Below, in pieces: positions 33,127 to 44,828 of a stretch of DNA of 64,000 bases. Position numbers and translations under genes: made by a program. The stretch covers positions 1,862,019 to 1,926,018 of the forward strand of contig BCKC01000007.1 of NCBI GenBank assembly GCA_001600455.1, written 5' to 3'. The DNA is from Endocalyx cinctus. Lineage: Eukaryota > Ascomycota > Sordariomycetes > Amphisphaeriales > Apiosporaceae. The notes below the pieces were generated by a model. That model saw only the letters and a program-made list of their open reading frames with translations. It searched no databases and was not told the origin of the DNA. Every line of letters starts with the position of its first letter. Within the stretch, counting starts at the first letter, position 1.

Positions 33127-33731
33127 ATGGCTGAAGAGTGGGATTCCGTTACCAAGATTGGCAGCAAGACCCGCGGCGGGCCCTCGCAAAAGGATACCGT
33201 GGTGCGTGGAAAGTCTGCTCTAAACGCGGCCATGCGCAGTGGAGGTGTGATGGCGGAGAAGAAATATACGACTGGTAACTCTGTAAGTTCTTTTTATTTA
33301 TCTCTCACTACCTTTTTCCTCTTTTTCTTTTTTACACGATCGTCATCGTCATCACGTAATCAGCTTTAGGATCAAAAGAGAATAAAAATAAAAATAAGAA
33401 ACTAATAACCAAAACATCCAAACAGGTCGGCAAAGGACCCGAAGGTCAACGTATGACCAAAGTAGATCGATCCGACGACATCATCAAGCCCAACACGGTT
33501 GGAAAAGAGGTCGGCGACGCGATCAGCCAGACGCGGCAGAAGATGGAACCCAAGATGACGCAGAAGGACCTCGCCACGCGGTGCAACACCACGCCTTCGG
33601 TCGTCGCCGACTTCGAGCGAGGCACCGCTACCCCGGACCAGAAGGTGCTCTCCGCCATGGAGCGCGTCCTCAATGTGAAGCTGAGGGGAACCGGTATCGG
33701 AGAGCCTAAGTTCAAGCCTAAGGGCAAATAA
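33127..33731 (+). CDS. MBF1: Multiprotein bridging factor 1 (transcription coactivator)
   Basis: Bridges sequence-specific bZIP activators (Gcn4 in yeast) to TATA-binding protein in the nucleus. 153 residues, the usual size. Two exons: 33127-33282 and 33426-33731, separated by a 143-bp intron (GTAAGT...AACAG, phase 0). The N-terminal MBF1 domain starts [14 protein letters not shown] and includes the typical [10 protein letters not shown]. The C-terminal Cro/C1-type helix-turn-helix spans about residues 85-140 ([23 protein letters not shown]), ending in FKPKGK. The start is fixed by conservation of MAEEWD. The gene is divergent from the DUF1365 gene and convergent with the Cdt1-like gene. The bZIP protein encoded 22 kb away is of a different subfamily from Gcn4. 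Confidence 0.96.
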
Positions 33732-34623
33732 GAAAAGAGAAATTAAAAATTTAATAATTGCAACAAAAAAAAAAGAATGGGGGGAAACAGGGGACGGTGA
33801 TATTGTGTATGTGTATGAGAGGACGAGAGGTTTGGTCCGGGTAGTTCCCTTTAGCTGTATAGGTTGACTTATGACTGTATAGAGCAGCTTTCACCTATCT
33901 GCGAAGGGACAAGTTTTTTTTTTCTTTATGGTGGATACGGATTTTTCTTCTTTTCTACCTGCATTAGATGGCTACAATGAGAAAATCATCAGAGTCTGGC
34001 TGGTATCCTGAATTACATCCCATTTGTGCGGTGCGTTGAGGCTACTTGAAAACTAGATGGCGATCACTTTAGAGGATAGGAAATAGACAAATTTCCCTAC
34101 TATTACTACGAGGGCTATGACTACACTCACGTGCTCACTAACAAGTAGGACCAGTCTTCTTGACATCAACGATATAAAATCTTGTGGTAGTTTCGTTATT
34201 CAGACTACTTTGTCTACAATTTATCACATTACTGGTTAGGAGACATAAAAATGATATGAAAGACTTCATCAATTCGAAGGCAAAAACACCAGGGCGGCTA
34301 TGCTATGCTTGGTATAGAAATGTCAAAATGCCCAATGCCCGATGCCCACGGAGATATAACTCGATGCCGTTTAGAACAAAACCCAAACGCCACAAACCCG
34401 AACCAAATGCCCACTACTGCTCAAGTCAAGCTTCTGCCCATCTTTCCAGCTCCACATTAAGTCACATGTCTCCCTCTAAGACTCCCCTCCTCCGATTATC
34501 GTAGTGTACGCTTTGTCTTTTCTCCTTATTATGCAACTTTCATCCGAATCATTAATCAATCACCTTTTGTCTTTCCGTCTCGAAATAGCAGCACCACCTT
34601 TTTTTTTTCTTTCCTCCAGCCTC
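33732..34623. other. Intergenic region between convergent MBF1 and Cdt1-like genes
   Basis: Carries the 3' ends of both genes. A10 follows the MBF1 stop and a T9 tract occurs near 33914. A plus-strand frame over 34184-34504 is low-complexity and not protein-like. Nothing else was seen. Confidence 0.55.
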
Positions 34624-36255
34624 TCAAACTCTAGCAACCGCCACCTCGACCCTCCTCGCAATCTCAGCCCGACTCGGCTCCGCCGCCGTCGCCACCACGA
34701 CGTTCTCCCGCTGACCGATAACGACGACGCGGATCCACTCGGGCGCCACCTCGCTCGCGAGCAGACGCACGCAAGCGGCGCCCTCCTCCCGCGAGATGCC
34801 CGACCGCAGCGAGTCTTTGAGCTTCTCCTGGAGGTCCGCCATCGCGAACGCGACCCGTCCCGGCTGGCCCGAAGACCGCGCGAGCATGCCGAGCGTCGAG
34901 GACACGTCGTCGGCCCGCTGCAGCGCGGCGCGGCGGGCGCGCTGCTCGGGCGTGAGCGAGCCGGCGCCGAGGGCGGCGAGGGTGGCCTTTTGCAGGGATT
35001 TTTCGCGGATTCGGTCGAGGAGGCTCGTCTTCTTGGCCGGGGCGGCGGCGGTAGTCGCCGCGACGACGTCTTTGGATTTCTCCTGCTGAGCTTGTGTTTG
35101 TTGTTGTTGTTGGCTAGTAGCCGGTGCCTTCTTCGCCTCCTCCTTCTGCTTCTTGAGAGCCATGCCCTGTCGCAATTCCTCCAGACGCTTCTGCCCTTTC
35201 GCGTGTATGGGAGAGGCCTTGACGACGGACTCGCATAGCGTGATGGGTTCTTGGGGAAGAGACCGGAGGAAAGTCGGCGTCGCCACGTCCTCGCCCGTCA
35301 CGTTCTTCTCCGCGACGAAGCGCGTCCAGAAGTACTGCACGTTGTCACGGAAGACGCGGTTCAGCTGGTTCTCGTTGAGGGGAGTACCGGAGCCGACTCG
35401 CGCGGGATCCATCTCGATGCAGATCTTGCCACGTCCGTAGTTGAGCAGAGACAGCAAATTGGTGCCGGACGATGACGAGGTGTGGTTGAGGAGACCGATG
35501 CAGGTGCGGATCTCGGACTCGGTCACTCGCCTCTTTCCCCAGGCGCGCGCGATGTTGGGGCAGAGAACGCGTAGATCGACGGGCGCGTTGAAGCCATGGT
35601 GTGCGTAGTGAAGCGTCAGCGCCTTCAAGAAGAAAGCGTGGAGGTCGATTAGAGACAAGACTTCTTCCGGAAGCTCATGTTTTTGTTGCGACGTGGGTTT
35701 TCGTGATTCTGCGAAGAATTCATTGTCTGAGCCGGCAACTGACGTGTCGGCAGTCAGAGGGGACGATGCACGCGATGGCGAGGACTCTAGCCGGAGTTTC
35801 TTGAATAGTGCATGAGTATCAACCGAGTTATCGTCATCAGAATCATCGGATACGCTGGGGCTTCGTACGCGTTTTCGAGTTTGTGGTTCTGGTCGAGATT
35901 TCTTTGATGCACGGCCACGACCTCTTTTCACAGTCTGTGGAGATTTTGTGGGCGATGATGCTGTTATTACTGCCGTGTTTCTTGTGGCTAGAGGTGTTGT
36001 TTCATCGGATGACGAATCATCTTCGACGGTTGTGATTGCTTTGCGTTTTCGTGAAGCAGGTGTGATGACCTCTATGCTCTCGGTTTTCTTGGGTGTGGTT
36101 GAAGAGATTTGCTCTTTCTTGACATTGGAGTTTCCAACAGACTTAGATACTCGAGTGAAGTTGGCAATGCTTGCTGATGAATTCGTGTTTGACTGAGTCG
36201 CGGTAGCTTTGGACCTGGTCCCTATCCGCCGAGTTGGTTTGACAGCGGCAGGCAT
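34624..36255 (-). CDS. DNA replication licensing factor Cdt1-like
   Basis: Probable Cdt1, which loads MCM helicase onto origins. 543 residues, intronless. The N-terminal ~165 residues are disordered, basic and rich in S/T-P sites (for example SPTK at 101-104), with a nuclear-localisation-type RKRK and a cyclin-docking-like KKLRLE at 152-157 just before SSPSR. The central part (about 195-380) matches the geminin/MCM-binding fold of Cdt1 in outline, from LPEEVLSLIDLHAFFLKAL to NVQYFWTRFV. A Gln/Ala-rich linker follows. The C-terminal ~110 residues form a winged-helix-like module ending EWIRVVVIG, as in Cdt1 MCM-binding domains. Sequence identity in this family is low, so the call rests on domain order, CDK-site clustering and upstream MBF-type boxes. 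Alternatives are other winged-helix replication proteins. Confidence 0.72.
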   Translation of the reverse strand: MPAAVKPTRRIGTRSKATATQSNTNSSASIANFTRVSKSVGNSNVKKEQISSTTPKKTESIEVITPASRKRKAITTVEDDSSSDETTPLATRNTAVITASSPTKSPQTVKRGRGRASKKSRPEPQTRKRVRSPSVSDDSDDDNSVDTHALFKKLRLESSPSRASSPLTADTSVAGSDNEFFAESRKPTSQQKHELPEEVLSLIDLHAFFLKALTLHYAHHGFNAPVDLRVLCPNIARAWGKRRVTESEIRTCIGLLNHTSSSSGTNLLSLLNYGRGKICIEMDPARVGSGTPLNENQLNRVFRDNVQYFWTRFVAEKNVTGEDVATPTFLRSLPQEPITLCESVVKASPIHAKGQKRLEELRQGMALKKQKEEAKKAPATSQQQQQTQAQQEKSKDVVAATTAAAPAKKTSLLDRIREKSLQKATLAALGAGSLTPEQRARRAALQRADDVSSTLGMLARSSGQPGRVAFAMADLQEKLKDSLRSGISREEGAACVRLLASEVAPEWIRVVVIGQRENVVVATAAEPSRAEIARRVEVAVARV

Positions 36256-37803
36256 GATGAATCAAATGACGATATGTACAATGAAGTGGTTTTGATCTCT
36301 TGAATTAGATTTAGAAAGCTCAATCAATAATGTACAGTACAATGAAATGAGTGTATTATCAACAAGGAAAGGAGCAAGACAAAATTGATGAATTATCTTC
36401 ATGGAAACTGGAAAGTAGAGATGGTTAAAAGTAAAGTGATGTCAATTTATTAAAAGCTTTCGTGTAATTAAAAAGGACCCATCCATATGGAACAATAGAG
36501 GTAATTAGAGGGGCAAGCAATCTCAAGCGCGATCTACGCGTCTGAAGGTCCACGAGTTTTTAGTGTAAAAAGACGCGAAAATCCACTTCGCGACGCGACT
36601 TTTTTTAACGCCTACAGCAACAGGGGCGCGTAAATGAGTCCAAATTAGGAAATATGCCAAGACAAAAATAAATTCAAGTAAAAGCAAATGAGAAGAATTA
36701 TATACCAATAATCTTCAACAAAAAAAAAAAAAAAAACAATACACCTATTATATCAATGTAAGGAATAAATAAAGATACAAATAAATATTCAATGCATTTC
36801 AGCATTCTTCCATAATAATGCTTTCTTTACTTATCCCTATTTCCAGTTATTTCATTATACCATTATTCAAGTGTTACTATATTGTATTGAGTACTCTGAA
36901 AAATGCAAAACCCACCCATCCACCTACCTTTTTCAACTAGAAAAGGAACAGACACAAAGAATATAATTAACATATAATAAAAAAAAGAGGGCATATTCAT
37001 CAATTTTTATCAGCATTATTCGGATTCATTGATGAACCAAATCCTATTATCTGTACCTCATCTAGCAAACATGTATCTACACCCCCCTTGTAAGGAGGCA
37101 TGTATGTAATGAGCTAGTGTAGGTAGGTAAGGTAAGGTATATGAAAGGTAATGCTGATGTGTGCAAGTGTGATACCTGTACAATGGATCCCCTCCTCAAG
37201 CCATTCTAGCTCACCAGATACGAGAATGAAAGATTTTCGGTACCGAGCATCATTTCAAAGCGTCAAGAAAGCGGTGCATCCATGATTATCTGCGCTTCTC
37301 CTCCCTCCCTTCTCTAAGATATTGCTGGTCAAACAATACAAGGGGCAAATGAAAAATGAAAAGCGTGAAAAAAAGAAAAAGAAGCAAGAAAAAAAAAACC
37401 CCCATCCCATACGTGTACTCCATTTCCCTTCCCTTCAGTTGAATGATGCACACACCATTTTCCCCTTAAAACTTTTATGTAGCCGAAATATCTTTGCTTT
37501 TTCGCATTCCCTCGTGTCCCGTAATGCTGACATTCCCACGCCTTGAACTCCCGATAATGAGAAGCAGATCGAAATCAGAAACTCCCCATTCCACCTTCGC
37601 AGTCGCTGCCAGTAGAGATACAGTTGTGAAGGAAAGAAGAAAGGAAGAAGATAAAAACGAAGAATGAAACAGATGAATCGATCCTAGTATCTCAGAGGAT
37701 GGACGGATGGATGGATGACTTTGGTAAAGAGAATTCCTCCCAATAAATGATGGAGAGAGGGCAAGAAAAGAGTACATGCGCCGACGCCGGTCCGAATTGC
37801 TTT
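36256..37803. other. Intergenic region upstream of the Cdt1-like gene
   Basis: AT-rich with an A18 run near 36720, apart from the ACGCG cluster listed separately. The right half holds purine-rich tracts and chance frames. No gene was recognised. Confidence 0.55.
36529..36632. promoter_or_regulatory. Cluster of ACGCG / CGCGAA boxes (MBF/E2F-like)
   Basis: Within about 100 bp of otherwise AT-rich DNA there are GCGCG, ACGCGT (36536-36541), ACGCGAAA (36573-36580), TTCGCG (36588-36593), GACGCGAC and GCGCGTAA. ACGCGT is the MluI cell-cycle box bound by yeast MBF, and CGCGAA(A) matches SBF/E2F-type sites. The cluster lies about 275-375 bp upstream of the Cdt1-like start. In fission yeast cdt1 is an MBF (Cdc10) target, so G1/S control is a reasonable inference. 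Confidence 0.6.
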
Positions 37804-38031
37804 TCAACGACGTAGGGTTCTCTGCCAATGATCCGGATGGAAGTTCACGGGACTAGGAGGAGGAGGGGCCGGGACGTCCCAGTCGCGTTCCTGGATCGAG
37901 CGAATGGGCGCATCTAGCTTGCCGTTATCTTTAGATGCGAGGCTGGCATTCAAGCTCGTAAATAGGTCCGTATCCGCCATCCTCTTGCGGGGAGGTGTGA
38001 TGGGCATTGGAGCAGCGATTTGGTTAGGCAT
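37804..38031 (-). CDS. Small conserved-looking hypothetical protein (75 residues)
   Basis: Unrecognised. It is basic and proline-rich, with TPPRKRMADTDLF near residues 12-24, which pairs a possible CDK site with a basic patch, and a PAPPPPSPVNFHPDHW stretch near the C-terminus. No membrane segment or signal peptide. The frame is protein-like, and a good intron lies just upstream: donor GTAAGT at 38137, acceptor TTAG at 38049, 89 bp. No ATG precedes it on the minus strand, so it is most likely a 5'UTR intron, which supports transcription here. A missing coding exon further upstream remains possible. Confidence 0.6.
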   Translation of the reverse strand: MPNQIAAPMPITPPRKRMADTDLFTSLNASLASKDNGKLDAPIRSIQERDWDVPAPPPPSPVNFHPDHWQRTLRR

Positions 38032-38048
38032 GTTGATGGTGCGATTGA

Positions 38049-38137
38049 CTAATAGAAAGACAATAAGTGTTGAGTCATTTGAAATCGTAACAGATCGAAG
38101 GTAGAGATATATGTGGTAGGGGGTCTCTTGTACTTAC
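38049..38137 (-). other. Probable 5'UTR intron of the 75-residue gene
   Basis: GT-AG intron of 89 bp with donor GTAAGT and acceptor CTATTAG, ending 17 nt before the ATG at 38031. Assigned from consensus only. Confidence 0.5.
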
Positions 38138-40443
38138 TGCTTTCGGGAGTACCTGCGTTAATTTCGATGGCAAGGTTCCTCGGGTGAGAGTGAAAAGAGC
38201 AAGGATAGTTTGCCCGTGATATGAATCCTTGAACTTAGATATATTTATGTATGTTTTCTTTTCTCTTCCCTTGCTTTCTTATACTTGCCAATAATGATTT
38301 TGTGGCGATGTTGTGTATTAGAAGAATGAAAGGTTTGGGAGTGATGGGAAGTGATGTAAAAAGAAGCGGTATGCCACTCTTTTTAAGGAAAAAGAGAAAA
38401 GAGGAGAAGATAATGATAATGGTAGAATGTAATAGGAAGTAGGAAAAGTTAATGAAGTGGTTGTTCAAATAACTTTCTTGTTGAGATTTGTGGGATGCTA
38501 GAGTAACGGAAAGAGCGGTGGATGATGTTAATGTATGTATGTATGTAATAATAGGTAATGATAATAATGGTAATAATCGTGTGCAACTCTCAACCATCCA
38601 TGGATTCACCTAACTTAGGCAAGTAATTCTTTTAACAGTACAATAGAAATAAAGTATAAAAAGAATACAACCAGTCGTAAGTCACTTTCAAGTTACGCGG
38701 TACAGTAACGTATTAAATGTAAGACCTGAATGCATGGGAACCCCACGGAGAAGCTCTGACTAAAGTTATATATATGACTGACTATGACGGTGACTCAGAA
38801 ATAAAATAATATAAAATAAAATAAAAAGAGATGAAAAGGGTAGTAAAAAAAAAAAAAAAAAAATATTATATTATATAGGCAGTAATCCTAATTCCTATTA
38901 GAGGATTCAGAATGCCGGATTCCGAATTGTTCGATAAATAGATTTTCTCGGGTATTTTGAAGCAAGTGAAAGAATGTGAAAGTTACCGCAAATAAATCGA
39001 TCTTGAACCGAGCTGTACATCCAAATACGGTCAAATCGGAAGATTGTTCAGTGACTAGTTCCAATGGACGGACTACGGAATAATCAAGCGAGAGTGTGGG
39101 AGGGAAGTAGAGAAATAGATGATCAAGAAATTCAAAAAGGTAAAAGAGGAAAAAAAAAAAGTTACGGGGATATTGGCATGATATATTAGTACCTACATAA
39201 CAATTACCAACAAAATATTTATTGAATAGTAAGGGATGGTAAATTTCAATGGGTCGGTTATATGGTATGATAAGTCGATTAAGATACTTAGCCTCATACA
39301 TAACATAGCAATCTCTAATAAATGAAACCTTGGGAGTTGGTAGCTATTAGTAACACGAGATACTACACTCTCTTTTTTCCCCCTCTGTTCATAGCTGGGG
39401 CGGAATGTTTAAGACATAAACAACCCTCACCGGCATGTTTTCGACCCCAGTTTCCGGGCCTGGAGTCTCCAGAAATCTGGGGGTGATCCATGTGGGTGTC
39501 AAAACGAGTACTGAGTACTTTACGAGTACCTACACGTGTGGTGTATGTAGTAAATACTCCGTACATGCATGGGGGGTTTTATTACGCACCTTGTCCTACC
39601 GATGGAAATTCATAGAAGGGAGAAGTTCTCGTATGAAGTTTGAACGAAGCTTACGATGATTATTTGCTTCGTGATATGGTTGGAAACGGGCAGGATTAAA
39701 TCTGTCATATTGCGTGTCGCCCAGCAACTTAGGGTTTAAGAATAATAATAAAAAGGGAGTCTCCAACTTCATGTACACTTTCATGTACGGTACCTATCAG
39801 GGGGAAGCTAGCTCGTCAATTGGATACCATTGTCGCGCATCCTTTCCCACTTTTTTTGCTTTCTCCTTTTTCATCTCATCATTTACGAGAGCCTCGGGTT
39901 CAGATAGGCAGAATAGGATTTTTATACGTCGTAGTGCTATTGTTTCAACTTTTAAAAGACCAAGACGAGGAAGGAAAACGTGAGGGCATTATTTTTAACA
40001 TCATAATATGCCCAGGACCGGCCTCCACGTTTTATTGGGGGCTGTTCCTTGCTCTCGTAATATGCCACGTAACTTTTCAGTCTTCATCAATAACCATCAC
40101 GATATATCACATATATATTAAGGCTGACGAGAGACAGGCGACATGGTCATGACTTTATGTGGCTTTGACTTTGCTTCCTCTCCAACCAGCTGAGTTGGGG
40201 GGACATGGAACTTTTGTACACGTGTAACTGAATAAATAAAAGGAACGAATTCCAATTGTCTGAATGTCCAATACTCAGTATATCTAATTAGGTACCGACT
40301 TTACATTACCATCCAATCCCTCGGAAGTGGATCCTCTTTTCGGCTGCTATCAATAATAACGTAAATATAAAAATATATAGCCTGCAGGCGATCAAGATCA
40401 CGTTTCAGGCAGCTACGCCATCTAGCCTCAAAACGCGCAACCG

Positions 40444-40474
<31 letters not shown>

Positions 40475-43400
40475 GCTCAGCTGGCGTGAATGAGTTGTCA
40501 AATCTGTCGGAGCAGAGCACGTATCTAAAGAATCTGCTTGTTTCTCGTCCGAATAGGTGGTTACTTACAAAAGGGATGTGTCGTTAAGCAGAAAATGAAA
40601 TCCCATTCATTTCGGAGAAATGATGTACTATGGTTGTATTATAAGCTAGTCGGAATGGATTATCTCTAATAATAATTTCCAGTACTTGACATCGAGTAGG
40701 AATGAGGCAATAATCCACCTACATCATCCCGTCATCATCTCTTTCTGCTGAATAAGGAGGAGTGACGGGAGCAGAAGAAAAAAAGGGGGTGGAGGATCAG
40801 TGACCTGTCAGACGGCATGGTAACGTAGCTATGTAACCCAAATTTTTTATTTTATCTTTTTCTAAGGAAAAACCGGTGAGGGTGAGAGAAAGGAGTTGAA
40901 GGAAGACAGGTATGAGTATGCTACAGGAAAAAAACAAAATAGTAATTAAACCAGACGGGACGGCATAAATGGACAGGTACCTGAGTTAGTAGTACTTGTG
41001 AGTTACAAGCGAACAATGCGAAATTAACAAACAGCAACCAGGAACCCAGCAGCCCAGCAAACCGCGCCCTAATTCCGCCTTCCCTGTACGTTACGTACAT
41101 TAGGTATTATAGTGCCCGGCTTTGCATTCAGGGGGACTTTTTAGGGGGGTATGGCTACTGTAAATACACTAGGTTAGACTAATGTGGGGTAAAATAAAGA
41201 GAATCAGGACAAAAACCAACAAAATATGGACAAAATGGGGGAAAGTAACATTAACACTGGAGAAAAGAAGCCATGTGGTTGGACATGGATTATTGAGAAA
41301 TAATTTATTATTAGGCTCAAACTGAACATATACCCCCTGATTTCATTTCCCATAGTTATGATTATTACTGTGCCGTTTAATGAAGTTTAATAAATAAAAT
41401 AAAAGAAAAAAGGTATGTCTTTCATATATGTACGTAATAACATGCACGCTTAGGTACATGCTATAAACTTATAAGGCGATGGGAATAGGGTTAAACTAGC
41501 GTAAAACTCCCCCATACTTTTCAGTTAGCATATAGAACTTTTCTATGGGGCCTGTAGATCAGGGACATTTCCCCGGACGGATATGTATGTATGCAAGCCC
41601 CATAACGGCATGGAGACAGGCCCCGAGAAGTTAGTTTTGGAACTTGATGATCAATTTGATGTTAATTCATTGATCATGTCGTCAGCGGAAGTCTGGAAGA
41701 AAAGAGAGAGAAAAGAAAAAGGAAAGAAACCCATGTTTGGTCTACCCAAATCTTACATCTAACATAACATCAACCAACACTGTCCACTGTATTTCTTTTC
41801 TTTCCTTTTCCGTTTTTTTTTTTTTTTGCTTGTCTACTATGTATACTAATTCCCCCTTTTTAAATTCGTCATCCCGGTGGGCTGAGAGAGAAAATAAAAT
41901 CAGTTTCTTCTATAGGAGCATATTGGAACATAAATCCCAATAAATGATAGATAGGAGAAGAGATGCTACGTAATACAACAGTAAGCCTATTGTTTGATTT
42001 TAAGTCTGAGGACTCAGAGTGATGATTTTCCCCCGAGTTCTGCGGTGGGATAAGATACGAGGTGTACGAGGAGTACGAGTTAAAAGCGGTGACTTCGTCT
42101 TCGACCGACCGCCCGTCCGACTGATTGGACCGTATGCTGCCACTATGCTGCTGCTTGCGTCTTTCCGTCGATTAGGTGACTTGTTATGAGATGATATATA
42201 GGGAGAGTAGTAACGTATTACCTAGAAATATACACGTCACTAGCAGGTCCTTACCTAGTATACTAGTATTCGAACTTAGCATAAATTCCCCTTGGCTCCT
42301 TACGGTAGTCAGGCTTACTCAGTGCTCGTGCGAGGAACAGACTGGAGTTGCCATCACCACCGCAAACTTTAGCGCACAGTTATAAATCCGGGCAAATATC
42401 ATGAAATCTCTCTTTTTCCTTTCGTATAGAGAGGGGAAGCGGGAAAGATCTGCGATTTGAGAGAGAGGAACCCGATCCCTCTCGGATAGCATATCATCAT
42501 GGTTGGCCGTGAAAGACCATGTTATGACTGTTTAAATGAGGGTAAAAATAGCACTCTGCATTTCATCTAATCTTGTCGCCTACCGATAATATTGCTTAGA
42601 GCTGTTAAAAGTTTGTTTTGCCACAGTCTCTTTTTTTTCTCTCTCTCTCTTCGTCTTGCTCACCGATTCTTCGTTCGCTTTCCGTTAGCCGCATTATGTA
42701 TGTACTCAGCAATCATATCTACTTAATACCTACCTTCTAGTCAGATCAAAGTAGTTTTTCTACGACCGAGATATACCTACTCAACGTTTTTCTTCCTCCC
42801 CTCTCTGTCTATAATTTTATAAAAATAAGCTACCGTTACCGCCATCACGGCCACTTGCCTCACCTCGCCATGCAGCCGCGTGGGTCTCTGATGCTTGCTG
42901 CAGCGGTAGGGCATGAAAGCGCCCCATAAACCTAGTAAATTATATAGAGCTGGCTGGCTGGCTGTCGATCGCGGGGCACGGGGGTGCGGGCGGGTATTAG
43001 ATTTCGGAGGAAGCAGCCGGGGCATCCCTTCGTATACTCTTCTCACATCGTAGTGTAGAATTTGTTACAGGTAACGTTCTGGCTAGGTCTATCCAAAACC
43101 AGTATAATATATCCCTCCCCCTTGCTGGAGGAACACCTTGAGGATAACGAAAAGAGTGCTAAGATACTATTGTACCTTAATTTCGCTAGTGGAGGGTATG
43201 ACCGTGGGGGTTTTCTTAGACCCCTTCTTATTTTTGCTCTCCCTGGAATTTCTAAAGCCTCTCTCGTCATTATCTTCCCCACCCTTACCTATAACCTTCC
43301 ATGATGAAAAAAAATATCCAACCAACACCGGAAATTTCACCAAATCAGAAAATATATATATATATATGCTCTCTGACCGCAAATAACAAAAGGTGCTGAA

Positions 43401-44828
43401 TCCGAAGCCGAAACTTGCATGAAAAGCTTTTCCTCTTTCCAATATCGGGAGTGTAATGTATAAACTATTGGTTCAAAGCGTTAAAGTAGAAAAAAACAAC
43501 ATCAAAGTTGCGGTGAACTTTTTTTTTTTTTTAACACTCCAACGCTTATCCATTTATTTATTTAAATTTTTTTCCCCCTGTTTCCCTTGTTCGGTTATAA
43601 ACCCCAGTATAACGATACCGCTAGCAATCACGAAGATCGGCCGTAAGGTACGGGTACGGATGTACACGTATGTATGTCAACGCATGAACGCTGTGATACG
43701 CCTCGCCATCGGAGGGGAGTTTCTAATTAAAATCTGGGGGACGTATCATCTCGTTCCCCGCATTCGCTACGAAACGTTGTTGAACGTCCGGTACAGACGA
43801 TCGGAATCGGAAGAGTATATAACTTAAAAAGGAAGAAAAAAAAAATAAAAAAATAAAAACGGGCGTAAAGATGTGGTGGAACGCATGGGTAGTAACTAAC
43901 CTTTTTACTATCGTGAAAAAAAAACTCTTTGCTTTTCCCTCTTTTCCCCGCTTACAACGTGTTGGTGTGGCATTCCTCATCCGATTCTTGTAGGGGTCTG
44001 CGCCATCTGGAACATGAGAAGCCCACTAACAACAACCTCCTAAGTAGCTGCAACTCGCCTCGTCGATAGGTGGATAGCTATCAACATAAGCAATTGGATT
44101 AACCATATGTATGTGTACTATAGTATAGTGTATATCGCATATTATAGGGGAGAAAACAATTTGAAGATGTGTTCATTATTAACTAGTAAGTAGTTTGCTG
44201 TTTTAATTTGTCTTTGTTCCCGCTCTCACCTTTCTTCTTCCATCACCTGTGCGTGTATGGAGAAACGAAAAACAACCAACGCACACAGTCCTTTTAACGC
44301 CTTGAAAAAACAGGACAACTTCCCGCGATGACTCGTACAATGCTATATGCAAACATAAAAAACAGGGCATATCAATGATAGAAGCAGAAAAGGTATCAAA
44401 AATTCACCCTTCCAAAAACACCCCCCGCCACCGTTACCCGATAAATAGATAGATAGATCGATATAAGAATCTATAAGTCAAGAAAAAAAAAGTAAGAAAG
44501 AAAGAAAGAAAGAAAGAAATCCGTAGATATGGATGTCTGACATAATTTTGTGAGAGATTAATACTAATAGTACAAGTAGTCGTAATGATAGAAGGAAATG
44601 AAATTCCATAAGGATAGGTTGAAAATGTATGAGAACGGAAGCATGTGGTTTCTGGTATCATTTTTTTTCCGTCCGTATAAAAAGAAAATATTGAAGTTTT
44701 AGTCGTCCCATTTAGTTTGAGGGTAATAATATTCTGGAAAGATCGACGCAAAAAGAAAAAGCAAAGAATGATTTCTCGAAATAAATATGTAGAGTGAATA
44801 AGTGAGATATCCGCATCGTGACTTTTTT
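38138..44828. other. AT-rich gene desert
   Basis: Nearly 6.7 kb without a credible gene. Frames of up to 137 codons (38888-39301, minus) are Phe/Tyr/Leu-rich and reflect T-rich DNA. The region holds A and T homopolymers, a TA run near 43351-43367, GAAA tetramers near 44494-44519, GGCTGGCT repeats near 42949 and several TACTCCGTA/GAGTAC motifs near 39505-39565. A GC-richer patch at 42840-43020 has only a low-complexity frame. Confidence 0.6.
40444..40470 (+). repeat. Run of 27 consecutive A
   Basis: A homopolymer in the desert after GCAACCG. No adjacent retroelement sequence is visible. Confidence 0.85.

Noticed and set aside
34504..35238. 244-codon plus-strand frame opposite the Cdt1-like gene
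   Set aside because: Arg/Leu-rich antisense shadow of a GC-rich coding region with no motif.
38888..39301. 137-codon minus-strand ORF in the desert
   Set aside because: Phe/Tyr/Leu-rich from T-rich DNA, no motif, no supporting splice sites.
9036..40470. Long A and T runs as retrotransposon tails
   Set aside because: No reverse-transcriptase motifs, long terminal repeats or target duplications accompany them.
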